Part shown: positions 23,401-33,757 of the stretch, in pieces
Position numbering within the stretch: position 1 is the first letter of the stretch
How the letters are laid out: each line of letters begins with the position of its first letter
Assembly: GCA_019915135.1 (NCBI GenBank)
Contig: JAHLMK010000039.1
Coordinates: 1-64,000 of the forward strand
Direction: 5' to 3'
Length of the DNA stretch: 64,000 nt
Source: Strobilurus pachycystidiatus
Lineage: Eukaryota; Basidiomycota; Agaricomycetes; Agaricales; Physalacriaceae
The notes under the pieces: generated by a model
The model's database searches: none
Told to the model about the DNA's origin: nothing
The model's input: the letters and a program-made list of their open reading frames with translations, nothing else
Made by a program: the position numbers and the translations under genes

Positions 23401-24776
23401 CCCTCGGATACGACTCCATCATGGTAGTGGTCGACCGATTTACGAAGATGGCAAGGTTCATGCCCACCACCACTCACATTACGGGAGAAGGAGCAGCGAG
23501 GCTGTTCCAGGATCACGTCTGGAAGGACTTCGGATTCCCGATAAGTGTCATCAGTGATCGAGGAGGCCAATTCGTGGGCCAGTTCACCACGGCACTATAC
23601 CAAGGACTTGGCGTCAAACAGCGAGCATCCACCGCGTACCATCCACAGACAGACGGACAGACGGAACGTATCAATCAGGAACTGGAACAGTACCTCCGCG
23701 TCTTCACCAATCACCAACAAAACGACTGGGCATCCTGGCTGTCCCAAGCGGAATTCTCTTATAACGACAAAGCCAGCTCGTCTACGAAGAAATCCCCCTT
23801 CCAACTGATGTATGGCATCAACCCGCTTCGAGGCACGGAACCCCGCACCGCCACCCGGAACGAGAGTGCGGACGAGTTCGTCACTCGCCTGGACAGGGCT
23901 CGGGAGGAAGCTCGCGCCGCCCTGACGGCCGCCGCCGCCACTATGAAGAGGTTTTACGACGAGAAACGACGACCGGATCCGGACTACAAAGTCGGGGACA
24001 AAGTACTTCTCGAGACCACCAATCTCAAGATCGATCGTCCCTCTATGAAACTCGCCGATAAACGATACGGGCCTTTCAAAGTCCTGAAGAAGATCGGTAA
24101 GGCATCGTATCGCATTCAACTCCCTGCCTCGTTCAAGATACACAATGTCTTCAACACGGTTTACCTCCGACCCTACATCGAAGGATTCCCTCACCAGACC
24201 TATACGCGACCCGATCCCGTCATCGTGGATGACGAGGAACAATGGGAAGTCGAGAAAATCGTGGGGCACAAGAAGTTCCGTGGACGGACTCAATACCTCC
24301 TCAAATGGAAAGGATACCCCCTAGAGGAGAACACTTGGACGTACGAAGCGGATATTCAAGCACCGGCCCTTCTCCGGGCTTATAAGAAGAGCGAAGGGAT
24401 CGTAGCCGACGTTCTACCAGCAGGGAGTCAGTCCCGATCGCAGCGTCGCGCTAGGATTCGCGCCATGGGGACATGCGCCTTGAAGAGGGGATATTGTCAT
24501 GACTTGACTGCGCCACCGACGCCTAGCCGATCGAAGGCGACGCCTGCGCGGGCGGGAGCAACGGCATCGCGCCCATCGTCGGGATCTATCCGACGGCCGT
24601 CCGACGGTAGCACATGGTGGCGGAGCTCGGCCGACGGGAAAGCGGGATCGGGCGGGATAGGGCGCGCTCCCGACCAATCACGGGCGGGATGGCGCGATGA
24701 CTCGTGCGATGACTCGGGAATGAGTCAGAGGGGCGCACCCGCGCCCATCGGGCGTCGGGCGTCGGGAACTGTATAA
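20481..24776 (+). pseudogene. pol: Gypsy Pol (protease, RT, RNase H, integrase, chromodomain) with one in-frame TGA
   Basis: A single frame runs from about 20481 to 24776 except for TGA at 22659-22661, where relatives have Trp (TGG), so a G-to-A change truncates Pol after the RT. Domains in order: aspartic protease (LIDSEATGAYVN, where the family has DSG), reverse transcriptase with SKLDVRWGYNNVRI and the catalytic YMDDILVF (Asp codons 22062-22067), and RNase H (IEVDASEFATGGVLSQ; the TGA falls in this domain). The integrase follows, with an HHCC zinc domain (GHPGRFRT to CNGCLDCQR) and an intact DDE core (VDLIVELP, SDRGGQF, TDGQTERINQELE). A C-terminal chromodomain (EVEKIVGHKKFRGRTQYLLK, near 24250-24310) would bind histone marks and steer integration. 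The frame continues for 94 codons into the 3' LTR. The first ATG is at 20585; a Gag-Pol frameshift is more likely than independent initiation. Confidence 0.93.
24481..24494 (+). other. Polypurine tract of the gypsy element
   Basis: TGAAGAGGGGATAT abuts the 3' LTR, the expected position for the plus-strand primer. It lies inside the pol reading frame. Confidence 0.6.
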
Positions 24777-24913
24777 AAGAGTCAGTAGTCAGTAGAGTAG
24801 TTCTTCAGAGAACCGTTGTCTTTCCCCCGGGATTCAATACACCACCCTTCACACCGCTCTCCAGTCGTTGCCTCGTGCGCCCTCGCTATAGACGAATAGG
24901 CCCGACGCTGACA
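24495..24913 (+). repeat. 3' LTR of the gypsy element
   Basis: This is the same length as the 5' LTR. Differences seen are CCGATCG versus CCAATCG near the start, CAGTAGTCAG versus CAGTATTCAG after the TATA box, and the final base. The downstream flank is the GTTGG duplication. Confidence 0.93.
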
Positions 24914-25768
24914 GTTGGATAAGCATACCAGTGACAATGGACAGCAGTGAAAGATCGAGTTAGATCTAGCTGTAGCAGACAGCAGGGAGGGCTAGAGACT
25001 GTCCAAAGCGTACACTGGTGAAAGGAGCATCAGTTCCTGTGAGCAGAACTGGAGGAACACTGTGTGCAAACCTTGCAGAGCCAAAATGCGAAGATGAAGG
25101 CAGGAAGCAAGCTGCAACACAGTGGGGATCAAACTCGCAACTCTGGGGCGCCCTAGACCCAGCATCAGCTGACAGACAGCACTGGGCCTAGGCCAGATGA
25201 TGACAGATTGATCCTGGGAAAGTGCGAAGTTATTCCATGTCACATGGCTGAGATATGGGTAACTTAACACATGGCATCAGAAGTGATCTTCTGGAAATGA
25301 TTGACAGATGCTGTCATGATTGACAGCTCCTGTGATCAGAGATAGCATCCCTAAGTTGGGGAGATAGCCTTGAGGCTAGTAGGTCAAGAAAGGAAGTCAG
25401 TAGCATGAGGCTACATCTCCAAAAATGGAAATTACTCGCAAATGCATTTGAGCTCATTTGGAGAAAAGTTGATACCACACATGGGCATGATGGTGTGACA
25501 TGTCCAAACTCATAGGACGGGTCCGGGACATCATGAGAGACATGACAATGCAATCAGCAATATGGTAGCTATGACCGATGTCTTGTGATTTGCAATTTAC
25601 TGCCAAATGATTTTGAGCTCATTTGGGGAAAGTTGAGATACCACAATGAGAACACTGCTGCTCAGTGCCAGACTGTACTGAGTGAGCTCAGACAGTATAA
25701 GAGAGTGTGTGAGAGGTGCAGAGGCCTCTGAAAACGCTCCCTACCCTTGGAATCCGCTTTTACTTCGA

Positions 25769-25852
25769 CCAATGCTTAAAGGTTCACACCGATGAAGTTA
25801 GGCTAAAACGGGCCCAAGGGCCTATAAATTACGCGGATCGTGACTGGCTATG
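25769..25852. repeat. DIRS B repeat, inner copy (84 bp)
   Basis: It lies between the recombinase gene and the A repeat; the A/B border is ACTTCGA|CCAATGC on the plus strand. Outer copies are at 17753 and 33758. Confidence 0.9.
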
Positions 25853-25934
25853 AGAGCTATGAATGTTGTGTGTTGGGGATGGTGGTGGTGAGAAAAAATG
25901 TGAACGAGACGCGAGATGAGAGTAGAGATTGATG

Positions 25935-26948
25935 TTAGGAATTGAAAGTGGAGGCTTGCTTCTGTACTGCAAGCTGTTGTGCAGCACGTACAGCTGGATT
26001 ATCACGAATATAGATCTTGAAGGCCTCTGAAGACCAACGGCCCAAAGCCTGGATGATAGCATCAGAGAGACCTAAGCCAGCATAGTATGTGGCACCACCA
26101 GAACGAGCAGAGTGACCTCCAAATTCTCTTCCCACCAAAGCAAAGAACTTTCTTTCAAACCAACTGCGAGTGGGAATAGTCCCATTCTCACAGATGAAGA
26201 GAGCAGACCGAGCTCCATGGAGCTTGTCTCGGAGTTTGGTGTATTGCTTGAGAAGCTCAACCGGGTTTGCAATCTTCTGAGGAGTGAAGAGCATGTCTGT
26301 TCCTTGATAGAACTGATCACCTTTGTGATAAGGCAGCTTGTAACCTGCATAGCCAGGCTCAAAATGCAGAGAAGCTCTCTTGATAATCTTACGCCAATCT
26401 TTGAGTGCTTTGGAATTAGGCTGTAACAGCTCTCCCATGCGATGACAGCCATAGAATGCGCAAGCCATAAGAGTGGCAAAGAGAAGATCATCATAGCTCA
26501 GAGTTGCATTTGCAGTATCAACAAAGAGTTGCAGATGAGAAGTGCGCAGAGGTGGTTTGCGCTTCACTGGATCGGCTCTGATCTTTTTGGCTCCTCTGAT
26601 AGTAGCTTGTACTGGAGCAGAAGCTCGAGCTTCAGTGAATGAGGGATAGAACTCCTTGAGAAAGTGACGTGCTCCAGAAAGATATTTGGAGCCAGAGGCA
26701 ATGAATTGAGAAGTATAAGCAATATAGCGAGATAGAGTTTCTGGAGTGGGATCCAGAGAAAGACTGTGGTTGTGACAGAATCTAGCATAATCTCTGGCAC
26801 CAGTAGCATAGTTTTTACGAGTGGACTTCTCAATTGCATGGACTTGTAGATACAAGACTAAGTCATCTAGTTTCTTCAAGTCCATAGGTGGGCGAGAGGG
26901 ATCAGTCTTTCTCCTTTCGCCCAAGGCCTCTAAAAGCACTCTCTCCAT
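25935..26948 (-). CDS. DIRS tyrosine recombinase, 337 aa
   Basis: This enzyme would integrate the circular double-stranded DIRS DNA by site-specific strand exchange. An N-terminal SAM-like core-binding region (residues about 25-120: STRKNYATGARDYARFC, LSRYIAYTSQF) is followed by the catalytic domain. The catalytic set is visible: Arg170 (CHRMGELL), His279-x-x-Arg282 (GHSARSGG), Trp305 (LGRWSSEAF) and the nucleophile Tyr313 (IYIRDNP). It starts at the ATG at 26946-26948 and overlaps the end of pol by 19 nt in another frame, as usual in DIRS elements. There are no stops or frameshifts, so the recombinase is probably functional even though gag and pol are broken. Confidence 0.93.
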   Translation of the reverse strand: MERVLLEALGERRKTDPSRPPMDLKKLDDLVLYLQVHAIEKSTRKNYATGARDYARFCHNHSLSLDPTPETLSRYIAYTSQFIASGSKYLSGARHFLKEFYPSFTEARASAPVQATIRGAKKIRADPVKRKPPLRTSHLQLFVDTANATLSYDDLLFATLMACAFYGCHRMGELLQPNSKALKDWRKIIKRASLHFEPGYAGYKLPYHKGDQFYQGTDMLFTPQKIANPVELLKQYTKLRDKLHGARSALFICENGTIPTRSWFERKFFALVGREFGGHSARSGGATYYAGLGLSDAIIQALGRWSSEAFKIYIRDNPAVRAAQQLAVQKQASTFNS

Positions 26949-28822
26949 CGCGCCGGAACCAGCTCTCTTGGGGGCTGGAATGTGCAGACGCGGTAGGAGG
27001 GAAACTGTTTGGAAAAATCATCAAACAGAAGGCGAGACAACAAGTCTGCCATGATGTTGTCAATTCCAGGGATGTGTCTAACTCGCACATCAATGCCTGT
27101 GCGCAGCACAATATCAGCAATTGCTAACAAAATAGCATTGTGTGATGATTGAGATGCAGACAAGGAGTTGAAAACTGCAACTGAATCCATGCTGTCTGAA
27201 TGGATCAGAATGCGACGAGGAGGAATCTTGAATGAGGCAACATGGTGGATGAGACAGAGAATAGCAAGAAGTTCACGGAAGAATGTGTCCACTCCCGTGA
27301 TAGTCTTAAGCTGATAAGCAAAGCCATTGCCTGCATATACAAATGCAAGGCCAGAATTGCTAGCATCTGTCCAGCCAATGAAATCTGCCTCATCATCACT
27401 CCAAGATTGAGCATCAACAAAGCGAATGCCAATGCAATCCTTTGCAACTTTGACAAACCAACTGAGGTCCTGCTTAACCTCAGCATTGAGTGGAATGCCT
27501 TTGAAGCGGATGGTCTTGGCGCTCATCTTGCGATAGAGCTCTGTGAGAGCTGGGCGTGCCCAGGGCAAGACATTGAGAGTCCAATTCAGATAACCAGCAA
27601 GTTGCTGCCATTGCTGAAGAGGGGGCTTGGGTTGTCCCAAGAACTCATTGATTGAAGTAATCATAGAGTCAAGAGAATCTGGAGAGAGAGAGATAGAACC
27701 AGAATGGATATCAACCCAGAAGCCAATGATTTTGAGCGTGACTCCATGCTCCTGCTTCTTGTCATCATATGGACAACCAATGAGATCCCAAAAGACAAGA
27801 AGTTGAACTTGACGGTGGGGACGCAGTTTGCCATGAAACATAACAAGATTGCGCTTGAAATCCCAGCCAAAGAAGTCATCCATATAGTCATGAAGACCAA
27901 TGACTCCAAGTTCCCAAGCTATCCAGTTGAGAAGTCCAGAGAATGAACACCAACAGCGAGGAGAAGCACGAGTGCCCAGAATGAGACGGCGCACAATGTG
28001 GTATCTGCCATCTACAGTGACCATTTGATGAAGTTGCCAAATGGGATGGGTAGGAAGGTTGAGGAATGCTTTGGATACATCACTCTTGAAGAGCAACAGT
28101 TCCTCATTTGGATGTGCTTTGAGCACATCATTGAGAAGTTGACCAAATGAATGCATATCATCATAGCGCACTTTGGCATCCTCTCTGGATATGCCATCAT
28201 TGAGACCATTGCCAGTATGATCCATGACAACACGAGGTTTGCCTTTCTGCCAGACAACAAACCTGGGAGAAATGCGCATGGCAGGAAGAAGTACAAAGTT
28301 CTCTCGAAGAGTTGGAGACCAGCGACCAGCTGCAATCTCTTGATCTCTATAATCTCAAAGTTCTGCAAGATCTTGAGCCTCTGTGGCATAGTTATCATAG
28401 CGCTCTTTGAGATGAGCTTCCCATTCTCCATCATGGAAAGGCCAGAAACCTTCACGGAGAGAGCAAATGACAGAATGAACAAATGGACGGTTGGGATGTT
28501 TAGTCAACAAGTGCTCAATGCGGTCAACATTGAAAGGAGTATCAACACGGATGTAATCCGCAACAGCTGCAAGCGAGGCTTGGATCTGTGGATCATCTAG
28601 GATCTGCTGAGGTGGTCTAGGTAGAGGAGGAGCAGTATAAGTGGAAGAAATGCTCGGAGGAGCTTTGGATTCTGATGATACATTGGAAGTAAAAACATAG
28701 CCTCTTTTGAAACGTGGTGCAGACTGCTCATCTTCTGCCTTCCGCTTTGAGCCAGATAAGCTTCTAGGCTGAGCCTGCGCTTCCAGCACCCGACTTGCTA
28801 TGAGCAACTGCTCGTCGGGCAT
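26930..28822 (-). pseudogene. DIRS reverse transcriptase-RNase H with one in-frame TGA
   Basis: A single minus-strand frame runs from the ATG at 28820-28822, overlapping the gag end by 59 nt, to the stop at 26930-26932. It is interrupted only by TGA at 28355-28357. The N-terminal linker includes DTPFNVDRIEHLL and SLREGFWPF; the RT core includes KGKPRVVMDHTGNGLND, FKSDVSKAFLNLPTH and the catalytic YMDDFFGW (27875-27886). The RNase H has WTDASNSGLAF, RELLAILC, IHSDSMDSVAVF and DNIMADLLSR, so its acidic residues are present. The older copy at 17633 has CGA at the TGA position, so the stop arose by a C-to-T change. No methyltransferase domain is seen. Confidence 0.9.
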
Positions 28823-30176
28823 TGAGGAGGACAAGGCACTGTTCTTTGTCACGAGCGGGATGCTTGCCGCCGCACTCAGAACAGGTGCCATGAATCCTCT
28901 TGAAAGCACAAGGAGTCTTGGGACAATTCCCCAGATTCCAGTTCTGACAAATAACCCTCTGACGCTTTGGAGACGGCTCCTGAGCTGAAGTAGCTGCAGG
29001 GCGCTTAAGCGCAGATGGGCTGCCTCGAGAGCGAAGCATTTCAGAGAGCATAGGGAAATGAAGTTGAGACCGGTCATGCAGCTCAAAAGGAGACTTGGCA
29101 TAACGTTCACGAGTCTGACAATCAAAGCGGATAGGAAATAAAAGATCTGGTTCAGAAGCACGGAACATCTCCACCACAATGGCTCTGTACTTCTCCAACT
29201 CTTTGTTCCGGTGAGGGTAGACAAGGAGAACCCCCCGAGACCATGCATCAAAGCAGCGGGTCCAGTCTGATTCCGTGGAAAGAGACCGACGTGCAGAGAC
29301 GTGGTCCTTGCGCACAAGAGCATAACCACCTCCAAAGTCCTTGGGTTCATCATCATGATGAGATGGGTGAGACCCAAAGGAAGCAAGGAGTTTCTCAAAG
29401 TCAACATAAAGATCTTGGACAATGAGACGCCACAAGGAATGGGCAAATGGATCAGGATGAGAGAGGGAACGGAGAAGGTCTGCAACAGCATCTGCATCCT
29501 TGTCCGCTCTAAAGAGTCTGCGGAGGCGGTCTATCTCTTGTAGATGTGGAGAGAGATCAGACAAGGAGGAGAGCTGCGCAAGATGAGGAGCTGCAGCAAG
29601 AATGGAGGAAGGAATCCCTGACTCCGAAGTGGAGGTGGGATTAGGGAGCTTGGCAAACAAGGCAGCAGAGAGAGGACCGGTGTTTGGATTAGAAACAACG
29701 GGTGCTGCTCTGTTGCCCTCAGCATCGAGGGCATCCAAGTTGGCAGCAAGAGCGGCCCAAGCGGCGTCCTCGACAGCCTGCTTGTGCTGGCGCTGCTGCT
29801 CCTCCTGAACCTGACGAGCAGCAACAGTGGCTGGGTTGGCAGTGGGCTCAGCAGGTGCAGAGTCGACGCGGGCAGCGCGTCAAGCAGCGATGACCTGGGT
29901 GACTTGGTCAATGTAGTCGGCCATCTCGTGAGCGCTGGCACCAGTGAGTCGTGCTTGACGCATGAAATCAGGCTAGTTAGCAATGGTGTCATTGGAGAAC
30001 TGAGTATTAAGGAGCTGCAGCTTCTTACTGAGCTTCTTGATGCAAGAGCGGTCAATCTCAGAGTCAGGAATGATGGTATGGGGCGCAGGAGAGGCCTCAG
30101 GATCAGGGAAGGCCTGAGGAGAGGCAATGACGTCGAGATCATCGTGGGAGGACTCAGAGACAGCGATGGGGGGCAT
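28764..30176 (-). pseudogene. gag: DIRS Gag with two in-frame stops
   Basis: The frame opens at an ATG at 30174-30176 (MPPIAVSESSHDDLD) and runs to 28764. It is broken by TAG at 29973-29975 and TGA at 29880-29882; CAG and CGA would be the parental codons. The middle is Ala/Gln-rich and helical. The C-terminus carries a Cys/His cluster typical of DIRS Gag: CQNWNLGNCPKTPC, then HGTCSECGGKHPARDKEQC. It would package the element RNA. It overlaps the start of pol in another frame. Confidence 0.85.
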
Positions 30177-31250
30177 AGAGATGGATGAGCAGAGCGATGT
30201 GCGAGGTAGGAGCAAGGGTGAAGAAGCAGAAACAAAGGCAGAGCAAGCTAAACTGAGCACAGAAGCAAAATTGAGCTTGTAGCCTATGAAGAGTGGACTG
30301 GGGACACACCTGTGCACAGAATCCCAAGTGCGACGCTATCAGGAAGCGTGGGAGCAGGCAGGGATTGGACACTGTGCACAAGATAAGGCATCAACTCAAA
30401 ATCAAGTTGGATAAGCATACCAGTGACAATGGACAGCAGTGAAAGATCGAGTTAGATCTAGCTGTAGCAGACAGCAGGAAGGGCTAGAGACTGTCCAAAG
30501 CGTACACTGGTGAAAGGAGCATCAGTTCCTGTGAGCAGAACTGGAGGGACACTGTGTGCAAACCTTGCACAGCCAAAATGCGAAGATGAAGGCAGGAAGC
30601 AAGCTGCAACACAGTGGGGATCAAACTCGGAACTCTGGGGCGCCCTAGACCCAGCATCAGCTGACAGACAGCACTGGGCCTAGGCCAGATGATGACAGAT
30701 TGATCCTGGGAAAGTGCGAAGTTATTCCATGTCACATGGCTGAGATATGGGTAACTTAACACATGGCATCAGAAGTGATCTTCTGGAAATGATTGACAGA
30801 TGCTGTCATGATTGACAGCTCCTGTGATCGGAGATAGCATCCCTATGTAGGGGAGATAGCCTTGAGGCTAGTAGGTCAAGAAAGGAAGTCAGTAGCATGA
30901 AGCTACATTTCCAAAAATGGAAATTACTCGCAAATGCATTTGAGCTCATTTGGAGAAAAGTTGATACCACACATGGGCATAATGTCCAAACTCATAGGAT
31001 GGGTCCGGAACATCATGAGAGACATGAGAGTGCAATCAGCAACATGGTACCTATGACCGATGTCTTGTGATTTGCAATTTACTGCCAAATGATTTTGAGC
31101 TCATTTGGAGGAAGTTGAGATACCACAATGAGCACACTGCTGCTCAGTGCCAGACTGTACTGAGTGAGCTCAGACAGTATGAGAGAGTGTGTGAGTGGTG
31201 CAGAGGCCTCTGAAAACGCTCCCTACCCTTGGAATCCGCTTTTACTTTGA

Positions 31251-31376
31251 ATACCACAATGAGAACACTGCTGCTCAGTGCTAGACTGTACTGAGTGAGC
31301 TCAAACAGTATGAGAGAGTGTGTGAGAGGTGCAGAGGCCCCTGAAAACACTCCCTACTATTGGAATTTGCTTTCAC
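31251..31376 (-). mobile_element. Old DIRS A-repeat outer fragment
   Basis: The piece runs from ATACCACAATGAGAACAC to TTGGAATTTGCTTTCACC, the outermost 125 bp of an A repeat in reverse orientation, directly next to the end of the younger DIRS (TTTACTTTGA at 31250). The younger element may have inserted into, or recombined with, an older copy. Confidence 0.75.
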
Positions 31377-33412
31377 CTTCATTTTCAAATACCTCTATAA
31401 GCTGTATCACATCCTCCAGAGTTGCAAAAACGGGGGTTTGGCGGGGTTTCTGCGCTGGCGGCAACGACACGTCGTCTTCCTCTCCGTGTTCGGGGAATGT
31501 CATGGAGGGGAACGACGAGCTCAGTGAAGAAGTAACGTGGTCCCATTTTCCCGCTTTGCGTCTCCGCCTCATCATCTATGTCCATGCCGTACCTCGCGGT
31601 GCCTGTGGACTCTTCATCGCTCTCGTCTCCTCTCTCCGAGTCTTCAGCGCTGTCTTGGCAAAAGTACAAGACCTTTGGGAGTAGCACGAAGTCAAAGGGC
31701 GACCCTGTTTTATGACCAAAAGCCCTCCTCACCACTTTCACACAGGACTGGGAGCGTGACGTCGTGCCCACCTTTGGACTTCTGGACATTCCCCTTCCCG
31801 CTCTTCCCCCGCATGTTCCCGTCAGTCATCCCTGGGTCAAGCAGGAGGGAAGCCACGGACGTACCCAGGTTGACGATAAGGGTATGCCAGACTTCGAAGA
31901 AGAGCCGGAAGATGTGCCAGAGACGGACGATTCCAATGCAGAGATTGTAGCTGTTGGCGCAGTGACAAAATCCTTGGAAGAACTTGCACTGGACTTGAGG
32001 CAGACACTCATGCGTGATCTTTTCATTTTTCATACATGTCTCAACAAACAAACACACAGATTCCACCGGAGCCTCAGCAGCTGGCAAGGCGTAGCCATCC
32101 TCCCAAGGCAAAGCCGCAGTCAAAGAGGAGAGTCTGTCCCAGCCAGAGATACGATGCACGCCCCAATTTACAGATTAATTCTTTCCGCCATCACCTCCTC
32201 GTGCTTCTCCTCGTACCTGCATTGTTAGTAGTGATTGTGGGCACAACAGAGCACGCACTTTGAATTCCAGACTTTTTTGACGATATCCTTGGCTTTTCTG
32301 TGTCAATATCAGCACTCCATCATCAAACAGTGATACAGTATGGCTTACCTGAAGTTTTGCATTGCCTTTGTCTTCATGATGAAAGTTAAAGGCAAAAAGA
32401 CAGTATGAGATCACCCTATTTGAGCATTTCCATTGCTGATACAGCAATCTGCGACGCGACCACAAGCTCACGCCCCGCCTCAGATACACCATGACACCAC
32501 AATGGCAATGGTGATACAAGCACCTGGCGTCGACTTTGTTTGTGAGTCGACACCCTCTTTACCCGGTCAAGATGCCCTCCCTGCGTGCACAACAAAGGCT
32601 CTCGCCTTCCTCAACCATTTGTCGACCGGCTCCTCACTCCCTCCGCGCTGCTCGTCTGCTGTGTCCCTCCCTCTTACTCAGCGCCAACCCTCTTTTGCCG
32701 CCCGCGGCCCCTTCGTTGCTTTACGTGGTCCCGTCTCCCTTCTGTTTATCTGATGCTGAACTCACACAACATATTATTACTGTTCTCACAAGTGAACATC
32801 GGTCAAGATCAATTCTAAAGTATCGACGTTGGCGAGCGGTGGAAGTGAACGTGATTGATGCGGTAAAGGCAACGGCAAAACAACTCTCCTCGAGGATGTT
32901 GAGTGGGCTTCTGGGGAGATATACACTGACAGCACGCGAAATGAGTCCTAGAAAGTACACTGAGATAGGCACACATTGCTTACCGCAGAACTTACAGCCA
33001 CAGAAGGAGATTTCTGATATTGCTGCTTACTGCTTGGAGCCTTGGCTACATTCTGTTCAGCATCTTACTCTCGGGCCTTCTTTTTGTCTTGTTGTTGACA
33101 TTGTTTAGCGGTAGCAACCCCTTTATTTGCCACCTCCATCTCCTTTCTTCCTCTTCATCAAAATCTGAGATAGGTTTGAGCCCCACAGGAAGGTCTGCCG
33201 GCTGGTGAGTACCGCAATGGCGTTAAGAACTAGAAAAACGCTCATCCCTCCCACAATCCTCCTCGTGTGTTTCCTGCTTGTACTGGCTGTCAGCCAGTTG
33301 CCGTTGCTTCTCCAGATGACGCATCTTGACAATCACCTCAGAATTATCCTTGAGTTGATGCTTGTATATAAACGTGTCACAAAGGTAGGGGTTCTTTTGT
33401 TTTGCGGGGCGG
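31377..33412. other. Gene-poor stretch, no confident gene
   Basis: Minus-strand frames at 31385-31789 (SEDSERGDESDEES, acidic, low complexity) and 31826-32026 (Ser-rich) could be exons of an unrecognised gene, but I could not join them convincingly. A plus-strand frame at 32536-33108 lacks an ATG start and any recognisable domain. I see no mobile element. Confidence 0.35.
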
Positions 33413-33757
33413 TTACGGAGGCTGTATCATGTTTCCGGTAGAATGTTGTGGAATGTCTGGTGACTCCTGGTTCATCTGAACGTCCTGTTTGGCCTCAATC
33501 CGTGGGCCGCTGGTGGGGGGATGCAGGAGCACCAGACCGCCGACAATAACGTGCCAGCGCGACTGACCAAGGCAAGCCAAGTATGGAAGACTCGCCAGTA
33601 AAGTTGCCATCCCATCAAAAACAAAACCTACTAGTGAACGTCGTTGCCTTGAAAGATCTACAATCAAATGGTCAGTAATATATATAGTAAGCCCAGAGGA
33701 CCGTCACTTACTTGAGATGGTAAAAGGGCTGACAGTCCAACCTGTGTTCTTGCGGAG
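33413..33757 (-). pseudogene. Downstream half of a putative F-box-like gene
   Basis: On the minus strand, leaving the solo DIRS at 33757, a reading frame leads to a GTAAGT...TTGTAG intron and then a segment with the Leu-rich pattern of Agaricomycete F-box proteins (FDGMATLLASLPYLACLG). A frame change is needed between the pieces. The link to the F-box-like segment at 35785-36126 is inferred from pattern and position only. Confidence 0.35.

Larger units (their letters stand above)
18930..24913 (+). mobile_element. Ty3/gypsy (Tf1/sushi-type chromovirus) LTR retrotransposon
   Basis: The element has two 419-bp LTRs (18930-19348 and 24495-24913) and a 5-bp target duplication GTTGG (18925-18929 and 24914-24918), or 6 bp if the final A is counted outside the LTR. 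Between them are gag, then protease, reverse transcriptase, RNase H, integrase and a chromodomain. The LTRs differ at two internal positions plus the last base, so the insertion is recent. It lies inside a DIRS A+C repeat: the flanks ...CAAGTTGG and GTTGGATAAGC join to restore the sequence seen in the uninterrupted copies at 18083, 30405 and 34090. One nonsense codon in pol and one protease active-site substitution make this copy non-autonomous. Confidence 0.95.
17753..31250 (-). mobile_element. Full-length DIRS-type retrotransposon with split direct repeats (about 7.5 kb, interrupted by a gypsy element)
   Basis: Read on the minus strand the order is A+C repeat (31250 to about 30224), gag (30176-28764), pol with reverse transcriptase and RNase H (28822-26930), tyrosine recombinase (26948-25935), B repeat (25852-25769), two tandem A+C repeats (25768 back to about 17903, the inner one truncated at 18869), and a second B repeat (17836-17753). 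This A1-ORFs-B1-A2-B2 layout is the split-direct-repeat plan of PAT/Ngaro-like DIRS elements, which integrate through a tyrosine recombinase and leave no target duplication; none is visible. Three nonsense codons disable gag and pol. A complete Ty3/gypsy element sits at 18930-24913. Classification rests on gene content and repeat layout; no phylogeny was possible. Confidence 0.85.

Noticed and set aside
32536..33108. 190-aa plus-strand open frame
   Set aside because: It starts with a non-ATG codon, has no recognised domain, and overlaps equally long frames on the other strand.
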